From: an uncultured Lachnospiraceae bacterium
GTDB taxonomy: Bacteria; Bacillota; Clostridia; Lachnospirales; Lachnospiraceae
NCBI GenBank assembly: GCA_910577115.1
Contig: CAJTMC010000060.1
Span: 1 to 17,099 of the forward strand
DNA: 17,099 nt
Direction: 5' to 3'
Shown: piece after piece, positions 1 through 6,900 of the stretch
How positions within the stretch are numbered: position 1 is the first letter of the stretch
How the letters are laid out: each line of letters opens with the position of its first letter
Translations under genes and position numbers: made by a program
The notes under the pieces: generated by a model
What the model was told of the DNA's origin: nothing
Seen by the model: the letters and a program-made list of their open reading frames with translations, nothing else
The model's database searches: none

Positions 1-48
1 CAGCAATGCACGGAGCTGACTGCAGCTAATCGGTCGAGGGCTTGACCA
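1..48 (+). rRNA. 23S ribosomal RNA, 3' end (partial)
   Basis: The first ~48 bases match the conserved 3' end of bacterial 23S rRNA: the stretch around CTAATCGGTCGAGG followed by GCTTGACC corresponds to the closing end known from Bacillus and E. coli 23S (CTAAT-CGATCGAGG-ACTTAACC in B. subtilis). The gene starts before the window. The exact 3' end is estimated, give or take a few bases. No 5S rRNA follows in the next 150 bases. Confidence 0.85.
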
Positions 49-129
49 GGGAAGGTCGGAGTATGCGTGGTGTGGGTGTGGCGTGTGCCAGTCTCTGTAT
101 GGGTTTTTGAGGGTATATGGGGAAGATGG

Positions 130-154
130 TCCTCGATAGCTCAATGGTAGAGCA
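130..154 (+). pseudogene. tRNA-Asn 5'-half remnant
   Basis: These 25 bases are identical to the first 25 bases of the intact tRNA-Asn at 201: acceptor 5' strand, D-stem and D-loop. The sequence after 154 diverges and has no anticodon arm, T-arm or 3' acceptor strand, so it cannot fold as a tRNA. It is best read as a truncated copy left by recombination between tRNA genes or by an insertion or deletion. It could instead be one side of a duplication from a mobile element, but no matching partner is visible other than the tRNA itself. Confidence 0.7.
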
Positions 155-200
155 ACGACACGGTCGCACACCGAAGAAAATGTGCAGGAAAACAGAATAA

Positions 201-272
201 TCCTCGATAGCTCAATGGTAGAGCACGCGGCTGTTAACCGCGGGGTTGTTGGTTCGAGCCCAACTCGGGGAG
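201..272 (+). tRNA. tRNA-Asn (anticodon GUU)
   Basis: A full cloverleaf of 72 nt can be drawn. The 7-bp acceptor stem pairs TCCTCGA with TCGGGGA (one G-U pair) and leaves discriminator G. The D-arm is GCTC/GAGC. The anticodon arm is CGCGG-CTGTTAA-CCGCG with anticodon GTT. The T-arm contains GGTTCGAGCC. CCA is not encoded. It lies about 150 bases after the 23S end and is followed directly by a terminator, so it is probably the last gene of this rRNA operon. tRNA genes are common integration sites, but no integrase is present in the window to link this one to the element downstream. Confidence 0.95.
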
Positions 273-279
273 CTTGAAA

Positions 280-313
280 AACCTTGTAAACATCGGCGTT
301 TGCAAGGTTTTTT
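280..313 (+). terminator. rho-independent terminator of the rRNA/tRNA operon
   Basis: AACCTTGTAAA (280-290) pairs with TTTGCAAGGTT (299-309) in an 11-bp stem with one G-U pair. An 8-base loop separates the arms and a T-tract runs to 313. It begins 8 bases after the tRNA-Asn 3' end. Confidence 0.85.
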
Positions 314-535
314 ATTATTGATTGTTCCATTTCAAAGAATAAAAAAGCAAGGTTCCATTTTTCATGCGATTGTGAACCGAAACATAACTACTTATCAATT
401 ACATATCTATGGGATGCACGGAAAGGTTCGTGCCATCCATCTAAGACCTCATGCAAATCTGTATGGGGTTTTATTTTTCTCCACATAACATATTTTAAAA
501 CAGATATTTGCTAGTTAATTGAGACGAATCCTGTC
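314..535. other. AT-rich spacer without a recognisable gene
   Basis: No open frame here has a credible ribosome site or recognisable protein. The only structure noted is an imperfect hairpin, GGATGCACG (412-420) against CGTGCCATCC (429-438), with one bulged base and no following T-tract. If an element end lies between tRNA-Asn and the DUF4238 gene, it would be in this stretch, but no repeat marks it. Confidence 0.5.
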
Positions 536-564
536 TTTTATAAGGTGGAATTTTCTGGTATACT
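536..564 (+). promoter_or_regulatory. candidate promoter of the DUF4238 gene
   Basis: TATACT at 559-564 is preceded by TGG, giving an extended -10 (TGnTATACT). The -35 position (536-541, TTTTAT) is poor. The start codon is 85 bases downstream. The surrounding DNA is very AT-rich, so chance matches are likely. Confidence 0.4.
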
Positions 565-648
565 GTTTTTGTTATATAAGTATTCTGTAGATTTTTAAAA
601 TTTTTTTGTAATAGAGAGATATGTTATTTCCCGATTGGAGATGAAATT

Positions 649-1854
649 ATGAGTAAGAGTGACCAAATAACAAGAAATCAGCATTATGTATCAAGAGGAA
701 TACAGAAACAATTTGCGGATACAAAAAAGAAAGTGTATGAATTATTTATAGAGAAAGATAATTTGTCTAAAAAAAACTATGATAAGACAATGGCACAAAA
801 TTTTGTATATGAACATCCGAAGTTAAGTACAAATTATCTTGAAAAATTATTTTCCGATATAGAGGATGTATATATTCCAAAGATTGATAGTTGTATTGCT
901 AAAATAGAAAAAGAGAATTTATCTGGAATAAATTATAGCCAGTTCATTTTAAGAGTAAAAGAAATGTTGCCTATTTTTATGATTTTCTATTTTAGAAGCG
1001 GCGCACTTTTGTATGAATATTCTTTTTCCTCTGAAAATCCAAAATTGGATAGAGTAGAAAGGATGATATTAAATATTTTTGATGGAAGATATTTATGGGG
1101 ACTGTGTGAAACAATTTCTCAATTTTATGAGAGTGCTGTAATAGTAGATGAGAAAGAAAGATTTTTATTAAGCGATCAATATATTTCCACAGTGGCACTT
1201 TCCTATAAGAATAAATTTAGTAACGCATCGAATCGACAAATTGGAATGAAAGATACTATGATATTATTGCCACTGAGTGCAAAATATTATGTTGTTTTCT
1301 ATCATGGGAAGAAACCTAATTATATATCAAAAGAAAAATTTTGTGTGCTTGATGATATTGATGTGGCAGAAATAAATAATGTGATTTATCAAAATTCCTA
1401 TGTAAAGTGCATTGCTAAGAAGCAGGAAGCTTTTGATATGTTAGAGAAAATAACATTATATAGTCCGACAAAAACAATGATGTTATATAATGATGGAACG
1501 GTAAAAGATTATGTTTCCAAGCGAGAGGTTTTTTTATATAAAAATGATAGGGATATGAATGAAAATTCAATCCATTATATAGATGATTATATACTTAAAA
1601 TTAAGGGTAAAGTTGGAAGAAATAGTAAGTGCATTTGTGGTAGTGGAAAAAAATATAAGCAGTGTTGTATGAGGAAGTATGAGGAGGTTAAAAAAATAAT
1701 TTATGGAGTAGAAAATCAGGATAGAGATTTGTATACAATCCCAAATGTAAGAATGGCTGAAGATGCGATAGAAATTTTTATAGGAAAAGAAGAGGGTTTA
1801 AATGAATCTGATAAATTGATTTTAGATAGAGTGAGAGGTATAATTCAAATTTAA
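649..1854 (+). CDS. DUF4238-like protein with C-terminal SEC-C zinc motif
   Basis: A 401-residue cytoplasmic protein with no signal peptide or membrane segment. The N-terminus carries QHYVSRGIQKQFA (residues 11-23), which resembles the opening of the DUF4238 family (HYVP-type motif, then a helix ending in F). Residues 325-340 hold a SEC-C motif, with Cys328 and Cys330 followed by the Cys339-Cys340 pair in a CxCGSGKKYKQCC pattern, a known zinc-binding fold. The ATG at 649 has GGAG at 637-640 at good spacing. Family function is not established; from general knowledge, DUF4238 genes are often found among accessory and defence genes. The gene is strikingly AT-rich beside the GC-richer parAB block, stands alone with its own terminator and is probably horizontally acquired cargo. 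The DUF4238 assignment rests on a short motif and overall form; the SEC-C call is firmer. Confidence 0.8.
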   Translation: MSKSDQITRNQHYVSRGIQKQFADTKKKVYELFIEKDNLSKKNYDKTMAQNFVYEHPKLSTNYLEKLFSDIEDVYIPKIDSCIAKIEKENLSGINYSQFILRVKEMLPIFMIFYFRSGALLYEYSFSSENPKLDRVERMILNIFDGRYLWGLCETISQFYESAVIVDEKERFLLSDQYISTVALSYKNKFSNASNRQIGMKDTMILLPLSAKYYVVFYHGKKPNYISKEKFCVLDDIDVAEINNVIYQNSYVKCIAKKQEAFDMLEKITLYSPTKTMMLYNDGTVKDYVSKREVFLYKNDRDMNENSIHYIDDYILKIKGKVGRNSKCICGSGKKYKQCCMRKYEEVKKIIYGVENQDRDLYTIPNVRMAEDAIEIFIGKEEGLNESDKLILDRVRGIIQI

Positions 1855-1876
1855 GTGAAAGATGTTAATTATACAT

Positions 1877-1920
1877 AGCCGATTGATTTTTTAAACAAGA
1901 ATCAGTCGGCTTATTTTATT
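1877..1920 (+). terminator. terminator of the DUF4238 gene
   Basis: AGCCGATTGATT (1877-1888) pairs with AATCAGTCGGCT (1900-1911) in a 12-bp stem with one G-U pair. It is followed by the T-rich TATTTTATTT. It begins 23 bases after the stop codon. Confidence 0.85.
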
Positions 1921-1936
1921 TCCCCAAAATCCATAC

Positions 1937-1976
1937 ATAGCCATTCTGTCTTATGCAGAGTGGCTATTAAATTTTT
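1937..1976 (+). terminator. terminator-like hairpin in the parA leader
   Basis: ATAGCCATTCTG (1937-1948) pairs with CAGAGTGGCTAT (1956-1967), 12 bp with one G-U pair and a 7-base loop, followed by TAAATTTTT. It ends 22 bases before the parA start. It may stop read-through into the element or act as an attenuator. It shares the 10-mer ATACATAGCC (1871-1880 and 1933-1942) with the start of the previous terminator. Confidence 0.65.
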
Positions 1977-1997
1977 CAGGAAAGGAGGTAAACCGTG

Positions 1998-2819
1998 ATG
2001 TCTAAATGTAAGGTAATCGCCCTTGCAAACCAGAAAGGCGGGACGGGAAAGACCACGACTGCCGTCAACTTAGGGGTAGGGCTTGCAAACGAAGGGAAGA
2101 AAGTGCTGCTTGTGGACGCCGATCCGCAGGGGGATTTGACAACCTCTTTGGGCTGGGCAGATCAGGACAGCCTTCCGGTCACGCTCTCAACGCAGATGGA
2201 GAAGATTATCCGTGACGAGCCGATTGAAGCGGGAGAGGGGATTTTACACCATGACGAGGGCGTAGACCTGATTCCGGCGAATATCGAGCTGTCTGGTATG
2301 GAAATCACGCTTGTAAACGCCATGAGCAGGGAGTTCACCATGAAATCCTATCTGAGCGAGCTGAAAAAGGATTATGACTATGTCTTGATTGACTGTATGC
2401 CGAGCCTGGGTATGCTCACCATCAATGCGCTTGCGGCGGCGGACAGCGTAATCGTCCCGGTGCAGGCGCACTATCTCCCCTTAAAGGGAATGACGCAGCT
2501 TATGAAAACCATAGGCAAGGTGCAGCGGCAGATTAACCCCGGTTTAAAGGTGGACGGCGTGTTATTGACGCTGGCAGATATGCGGACAAACCTTGCCCGT
2601 GCCACAGCCGACAATCTAAGGCAGAATTACGGGAGGGTAATCAAAGTGTACCAGACGGTCATCCCCGTTGCGGTGAAAGCGGCGGAAACCAGCGCCGCAG
2701 GGCAGAGCATTTACAGCTATGACAAAAACGGTGCGGCGGCAAAGGCGTATGGAGCATTTACGAGGGAGGTGATACGCAGTGGCGAAAGAAATAAAAATGC
2801 CGCTTCCCTCAGCTGCTGA
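1998..2819 (+). CDS. parA: ParA/Soj-family partition ATPase
   Basis: A 273-residue ParA/MinD-type ATPase that partners the ParB encoded next to it and should act on the nucleoid to keep the element (or its excised circle) inherited. The deviant Walker A motif KGGTGKTT is at residues 13-20, followed by VDADPQGDLTTSLG and the Walker B region VLIDCMPSLG. Length is normal for chromosomal or ICE Soj proteins without an N-terminal regulatory domain. AGGAGG at 1983-1988 serves either ATG 1998 or the in-frame GTG at 1995; ATG is preferred. The 3' end overlaps parB by 41 bases, so the two are translationally coupled. In clostridial ICEs this pair commonly opens the accessory operon, as it does here. 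Confidence 0.95.
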   Translation: MSKCKVIALANQKGGTGKTTTAVNLGVGLANEGKKVLLVDADPQGDLTTSLGWADQDSLPVTLSTQMEKIIRDEPIEAGEGILHHDEGVDLIPANIELSGMEITLVNAMSREFTMKSYLSELKKDYDYVLIDCMPSLGMLTINALAAADSVIVPVQAHYLPLKGMTQLMKTIGKVQRQINPGLKVDGVLLTLADMRTNLARATADNLRQNYGRVIKVYQTVIPVAVKAAETSAAGQSIYSYDKNGAAAKAYGAFTREVIRSGERNKNAASLSC

Positions 2820-3714
2820 CCTGTTCAGCACACAGGAGGAAAGGGACAATGAAAGCCGGGAATCCGTCAGGGAAATCCCGCTGAAGGAAATCAGCGATTT
2901 TCCCAACCACCCGTTTAAGGTGAAGATGGACGAGAGCATGGCGGATATGGCGGAGAGCGTAAAGCAGTATGGCGTTCTGGTGCCTGCCCTTGTCCGGGAA
3001 AAGCCAGAGGGCGGTTATGAAATGATAGCCGGACACAGGCGTAAAATGGCGAGCGAGCTTGCGGAGAAAAAGGAGATACCGTGCATTGTCCGCAACTTGA
3101 CAGACGATGAAGCCATTATAATCATGGTGGATTCTAACCTGCAAAGGGAGCAGATATTGCCGTCAGAGAAAGCGTTTGCCTACAAGCTGAAACTGGACGC
3201 AATGAAAAGGCAGGGAAAACGCACTGATTTAACTTCTGTGCCAGTGGCACAGAAGTCGCAGGGAAAGACTTCAAGACAGTTGTTGGGGGAGCAGGTAGGC
3301 GAAAGCCAAGACCAAATTCGCCGCTATATCCGTCTAACCGAGCTTATCACGCCAATTCTGGATATGGTTGACAGCGGCAAGATTGCCATACGTCCAGCGG
3401 TAGAATTGTCTTACCTGCCGAAAGAGCAACAAACCGTCCTGCTTGACACCATGCAGTTGGAGGACTGCACACCGAGCCATGCACAGGCAATCAAAATGCG
3501 TAAATTTGCAGACGAGGGGAGGCTGAATGAGGATGTAATCCTCTCTATTTTATCAGAGGAAAAGGGGAACCAGAAGGAGCAGTTTCGTATGCCGAAAGAG
3601 CGTATCAGCAAATATTTTTCACCGGGGACGCCTGCGAAACAGATGGAAGATACGATTGTAAAGGCACTGGAGCTGTACCGGAAACGGGAGCGGAGTAAGG
3701 ACAGGGAACGGTAG
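2779..3714 (+). CDS. parB: ParB/Spo0J-family partition protein
   Basis: A 311-residue ParB-family DNA-binding protein, the centromere-binding partner of ParA. The N-terminal ParB/Srx domain contains PFKVKMDESMADMAESVKQYG and the conserved nucleotide-binding box IAGHRRKMASELA (about residues 83-95). A central helix-turn-helix spans roughly residues 160-185 (LLGEQVGESQDQIRRYIRL). The C-terminus is basic and charged. Translation starts at GTG 2779, with GGGAGG at 2764-2769, inside the end of parA. Between the two domains, SVPVAQKS is encoded by a perfect 10-bp-arm palindrome (3233-3255) whose core recurs in the broken tnpV gene. No obvious parS-like palindromic 16-mer was spotted in the window by eye. 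Confidence 0.93.
   Translation: MAKEIKMPLPSAADLFSTQEERDNESRESVREIPLKEISDFPNHPFKVKMDESMADMAESVKQYGVLVPALVREKPEGGYEMIAGHRRKMASELAEKKEIPCIVRNLTDDEAIIIMVDSNLQREQILPSEKAFAYKLKLDAMKRQGKRTDLTSVPVAQKSQGKTSRQLLGEQVGESQDQIRRYIRLTELITPILDMVDSGKIAIRPAVELSYLPKEQQTVLLDTMQLEDCTPSHAQAIKMRKFADEGRLNEDVILSILSEEKGNQKEQFRMPKERISKYFSPGTPAKQMEDTIVKALELYRKRERSKDRER
3233..3255 (+). repeat. perfect inverted repeat inside parB
   Basis: CTTCTGTGCC (3233-3242) and GGCACAGAAG (3246-3255) are perfect inverted arms around an AGT centre. The repeat codes for TSVPVAQK in the linker between the ParB domain and the helix-turn-helix. Its core GTGCCAGTGGCAC (3238-3250) occurs again at 12661-12673. Confidence 0.85.
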
Positions 3715-3720
3715 CAAATA

Positions 3721-3769
3721 AGGCTTTCCGCCACGGGACAGCTATGCCCTTTTGCGGATAGCCTTTTTT
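3721..3769 (+). terminator. terminator after parAB
   Basis: AGGCTTTCCGC (3721-3731) pairs with GCGGATAGCCT (3754-3764) with one mismatch and is followed by a T6 tract. It begins 6 bases after the parB stop. Confidence 0.75.
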
Positions 3770-3805
3770 ACCGTTTCCCCCTTCCCACACCCTACCCCTT
3801 TCAGT

Positions 3806-3827
3806 TACCAGCCGAATACCAGCCGAA
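3806..3827 (+). repeat. tandem 11-bp direct repeat
   Basis: TACCAGCCGAA occurs twice back to back (3806-3816 and 3817-3827). The second copy forms part of the 5' arm of the hairpin at 3819-3868. The 11-bp period is close to one helical turn, so a protein-binding site is possible, but a simple replication slip would look the same. Confidence 0.8.
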
Positions 3828-3868
3828 AAAACAATATGGAGCCGGTGGCTATCCTTTTTTCTGGCTGG
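3819..3868 (+). promoter_or_regulatory. long leader hairpin / terminator upstream of the adhesin gene
   Basis: CCAGCCGAAAAAA (3819-3831) pairs with TTTTTTCTGGCTGG (3855-3868), 13 bp with a single bulged T. The loop contains a smaller hairpin, GGAGCC-GGT-GGCTATCC, that runs straight into the T6 tract. Read alone, the inner hairpin plus T6 is a classical terminator; read with the A6 tract it is bidirectional. Alternative pairings with neighbouring hairpins are conceivable. Confidence 0.6.
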
Positions 3869-3893
3869 CACGGCAGAAGTACCAGTTTACCAA

Positions 3894-3918
3894 CCCTGCA
3901 TACCGCAGGGATTTTTTT
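3894..3918 (+). terminator. short terminator/attenuator before the adhesin gene
   Basis: CCCTGC (3894-3899) pairs with GCAGGG (3905-3910) around a 5-base loop, followed by A and T7. It ends 31 bases before the adhesin start codon. Its position in the presumed leader suggests attenuation, unless the promoter lies in the few remaining bases. Confidence 0.6.
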
Positions 3919-3949
3919 ATGCCCAAAAATAAATATGGAGGTAAGTAGA

Positions 3950-6900
3950 TTGAAGAAGTTGAAAGAGAGATTGAAAAGAGGGCTTGCCATGATGATGGCG
4001 GCGGCATCCATTGTTTCCGTCTTTCCGTCCATGAACGTGTCGGCGGCGTCGGAGACAGCGAAGATTACCTTTGCGTACTGCCATGACGGGGCAGGCAACA
4101 CCATCAAATACCAGCAGACCGTCACCCATGACGGGAGGGTATGCGGCGAGGCGGGGGAGGCGAGAACCCGTATCTATGCGGACGGGGAGCCTGCCTTCTG
4201 CATCCAGCCGGGGGTGTCGCTCCACACCGGGAACACCCTGCGGGCAAATGCGTCCGACACATGGAACGCCTTAAGCGGGAGCCAGAGGGATGCCGTGAAC
4301 CTTGCGCTTTTGTACGGTTCGCAGGGCAGCATGGGGAGCCTGCCCGGTTCCGAGGATGAAAAAGTGGTTGCCACGCAGATGGTCATATGGGAGATCGTGA
4401 CCGGGTGCAGGAACGCCAATGCACCGTATAACCAGACGGACGGCAAGTTCTATAACAGCATTTGTGCGAACGGGGCGAATGGCGGCGTGTCCGCAGCGTA
4501 CAGCCAGATTGTGGCGGGTATGCAGGAACACGGGACAATCCCCAGCTTTGCTTCCACCGACAGGAACGCAGTCGTAAAGGAGCTTTCATGGGACGGGGAC
4601 AAATACGTTGTGAAGCTGACGGATACAAACGGGGTTTTGTCAAAATATAACTTCACTTCATCCAACAGCAACGTGTCCGTGAGTGCGTCCGGGAATACCT
4701 TAACCATCACTTCCAAAAAGGCGGTGACGGAGGACGTGCTTCTGACCGCAACCAAGAAAAGCCCGGCAGTCAGCGGAACCCTTGTAGCCTATGGCGATGC
4801 GTCCCTGCAGGACGTGGTGGTAGGCGTGGAGAGCGCATCCGACATCACGGTGTACCTGAGCGTGAAAATCCCCTACGGCCATGTGCAGATTGTGAAAACG
4901 TCCGAGGACGGTATTGTGGAGGGGCTGCGGTTCCAGATTACGGGCAACGGAATTGACAAGACCGTGGTTACGGGCAAAAACGGGAAGATTAAGGTGGAGA
5001 ACCTGAATCCGGGAACCTACACCGTGACGGAGCTTACAGAGGAACGCTATGAGCCGCAGAAATCGCAGAAAGTGACCGTTTCGGGCGGGCAGACCGCAAA
5101 GGTGGAGTTTTCCAATATCTTAAAGCGTGGGGATCTCAAAGTAATCAAAGGTTCCGAGGATAATCTGGTGGAGGGCGTGAAATTCCATCTGTACGGCACA
5201 GCCCTTTCCGGCGCAGCCGTGGATGAATACGCAGTGACCGATAAGAACGGCGTGGCAATGTTCTCTAACATCCTCATTTCCGGCTCCACACCGTACACCC
5301 TTGAGGAAGTGGATACCGCAGTCCGCTATGTCATCCCGGAAAAGCAGAGCGTCACAATCAAGTGGAAGGAAGTCACCAGCGCAACGGTGACTAATATTTT
5401 GAAAAAGTTCCGTGTCAACGTGACAAAGACAGACAGGGAAACCGGGGAGCCGCAGGGTGACGCAACGCTGGCAGGCGCAGTGTATGGCATTTATGACGGG
5501 GACACCCTGATTGACACCTATACCACCGACAGCGAGGGGAAATTCACCACAAAATATTATATTTGCGGTTATAACTGGAGTGTCCGTGAAATCACGCCGT
5601 CCGAAGGCTACCTTTTGGACGAAACCGTACACCATGTAGGGGCGGAGCCGGAGAATTACACCATCGAATTAAACACCACTTCCAATGACGTGACGGAACA
5701 GGTCATCAAAGGGCGCATTTCCATCATCAAGCACACCGATGACGGCAGCACACAGATTGAAACGCCGGAGGAGGGCGCAGAATTCCAGGTGTACCTGAAG
5801 CGTTCCGGCAGTTACGACAATGCGAAAGAGAGCGAGCGGGATGTGCTGGTATGTGATGAATACGGCTATGCGGAAACAAAAGACCTGCCTTACGGCATTT
5901 ACACCGTCCACCAGACCAAAGGGTGGGAAGGCAGCGAGCTGATGAAGGACTTTGACGTGTATGTCAGCAAAGACGGGGAAATCTACCGCTACCTGATCAA
6001 CAACAGACCGTTTGCGTCCTATATCAAGATTGTGAAGAAGGACGCTGAAACCGGGAACACCATCCCCCTTGCAGGCGCAGGCTACCAGATTTATGACAGC
6101 GCAGGGGAGCTTGTCACCATGAAGTACACCTACCCGGAGGTGACGGTTCTGGATACGTTCTACACCGGGGCGGACGGATACCTGATTACGCCGGAAGAGC
6201 TGCCTTTCGGGGATTACACGATGGTGGAGGTGCAGGCTCCTTATGGCTATGTGCTGGATTCCACACCCATCCCGTTTACCGTGGCGCAGGAAAATTCCAC
6301 CGAGGAGAGCGGCGTCACCATTGTTGTGACGGAGCAGAAAAATATGCCGCAGAAAGGCAGAATCCTTGTGGCCAAGACCGCCGAGGAATTTGCAGGTGTC
6401 CAGACTTCCGGTGACGGTGTAATTGACAAAGCCGGGGATTTAACTGAGGACGGGAATATCTATACCCCGGTGTTTGAAGTGATGGGGAAAGCAGGGGCGG
6501 TATATGAAATCATCGCCGCAGAAGATATTATTACGCAGGACGGAACCGTGCGGGCAAATGCAGGGGAAGTCGTGGACACCGTTACCACCGATGAGGACGG
6601 AAATGCAGAATCAAAGGAATTGTATTTAGGGAAATACCGGGTTGTGGAAGTGACTGCGCCTTATGGCTGTGTGCTGAACATCGAGGGACACGAAATCGAG
6701 CTTGTCTATGCGGGGCAGGAAATCTCCGTGACGGAAACTGACACCGCCTTTTACAATGAGCGTCAGAAAGTGACGGTTGACCTTACAAAAGCACTGGAGC
6801 AGGACGAGGCTTTTGGCATCGGAAATAAAGGAGAGATCCAGAACGTAGCCTTTGGGCTGTATGCGGCGGAGGATCTGGCTGCTTCCAACGGTGACGTCAT

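Noticed and set aside
130..272. att-site duplication from integration at tRNA-Asn
   Set aside because: The duplicated part is the 5' half of the tRNA, upstream of the intact copy, whereas tyrosine-integrase ICEs usually duplicate the 3' end, and no integrase is present.
246..488. 80-codon open frame beginning inside tRNA-Asn
   Set aside because: It starts within the tRNA and crosses the terminator; no ribosome site and an unremarkable translation.
3752..3949. Upstream extension of the adhesin frame
   Set aside because: The added 66 residues lie over terminator hairpins, lack a ribosome site and would bury the signal peptide; TTG 3950 has a GGAGG at proper spacing.
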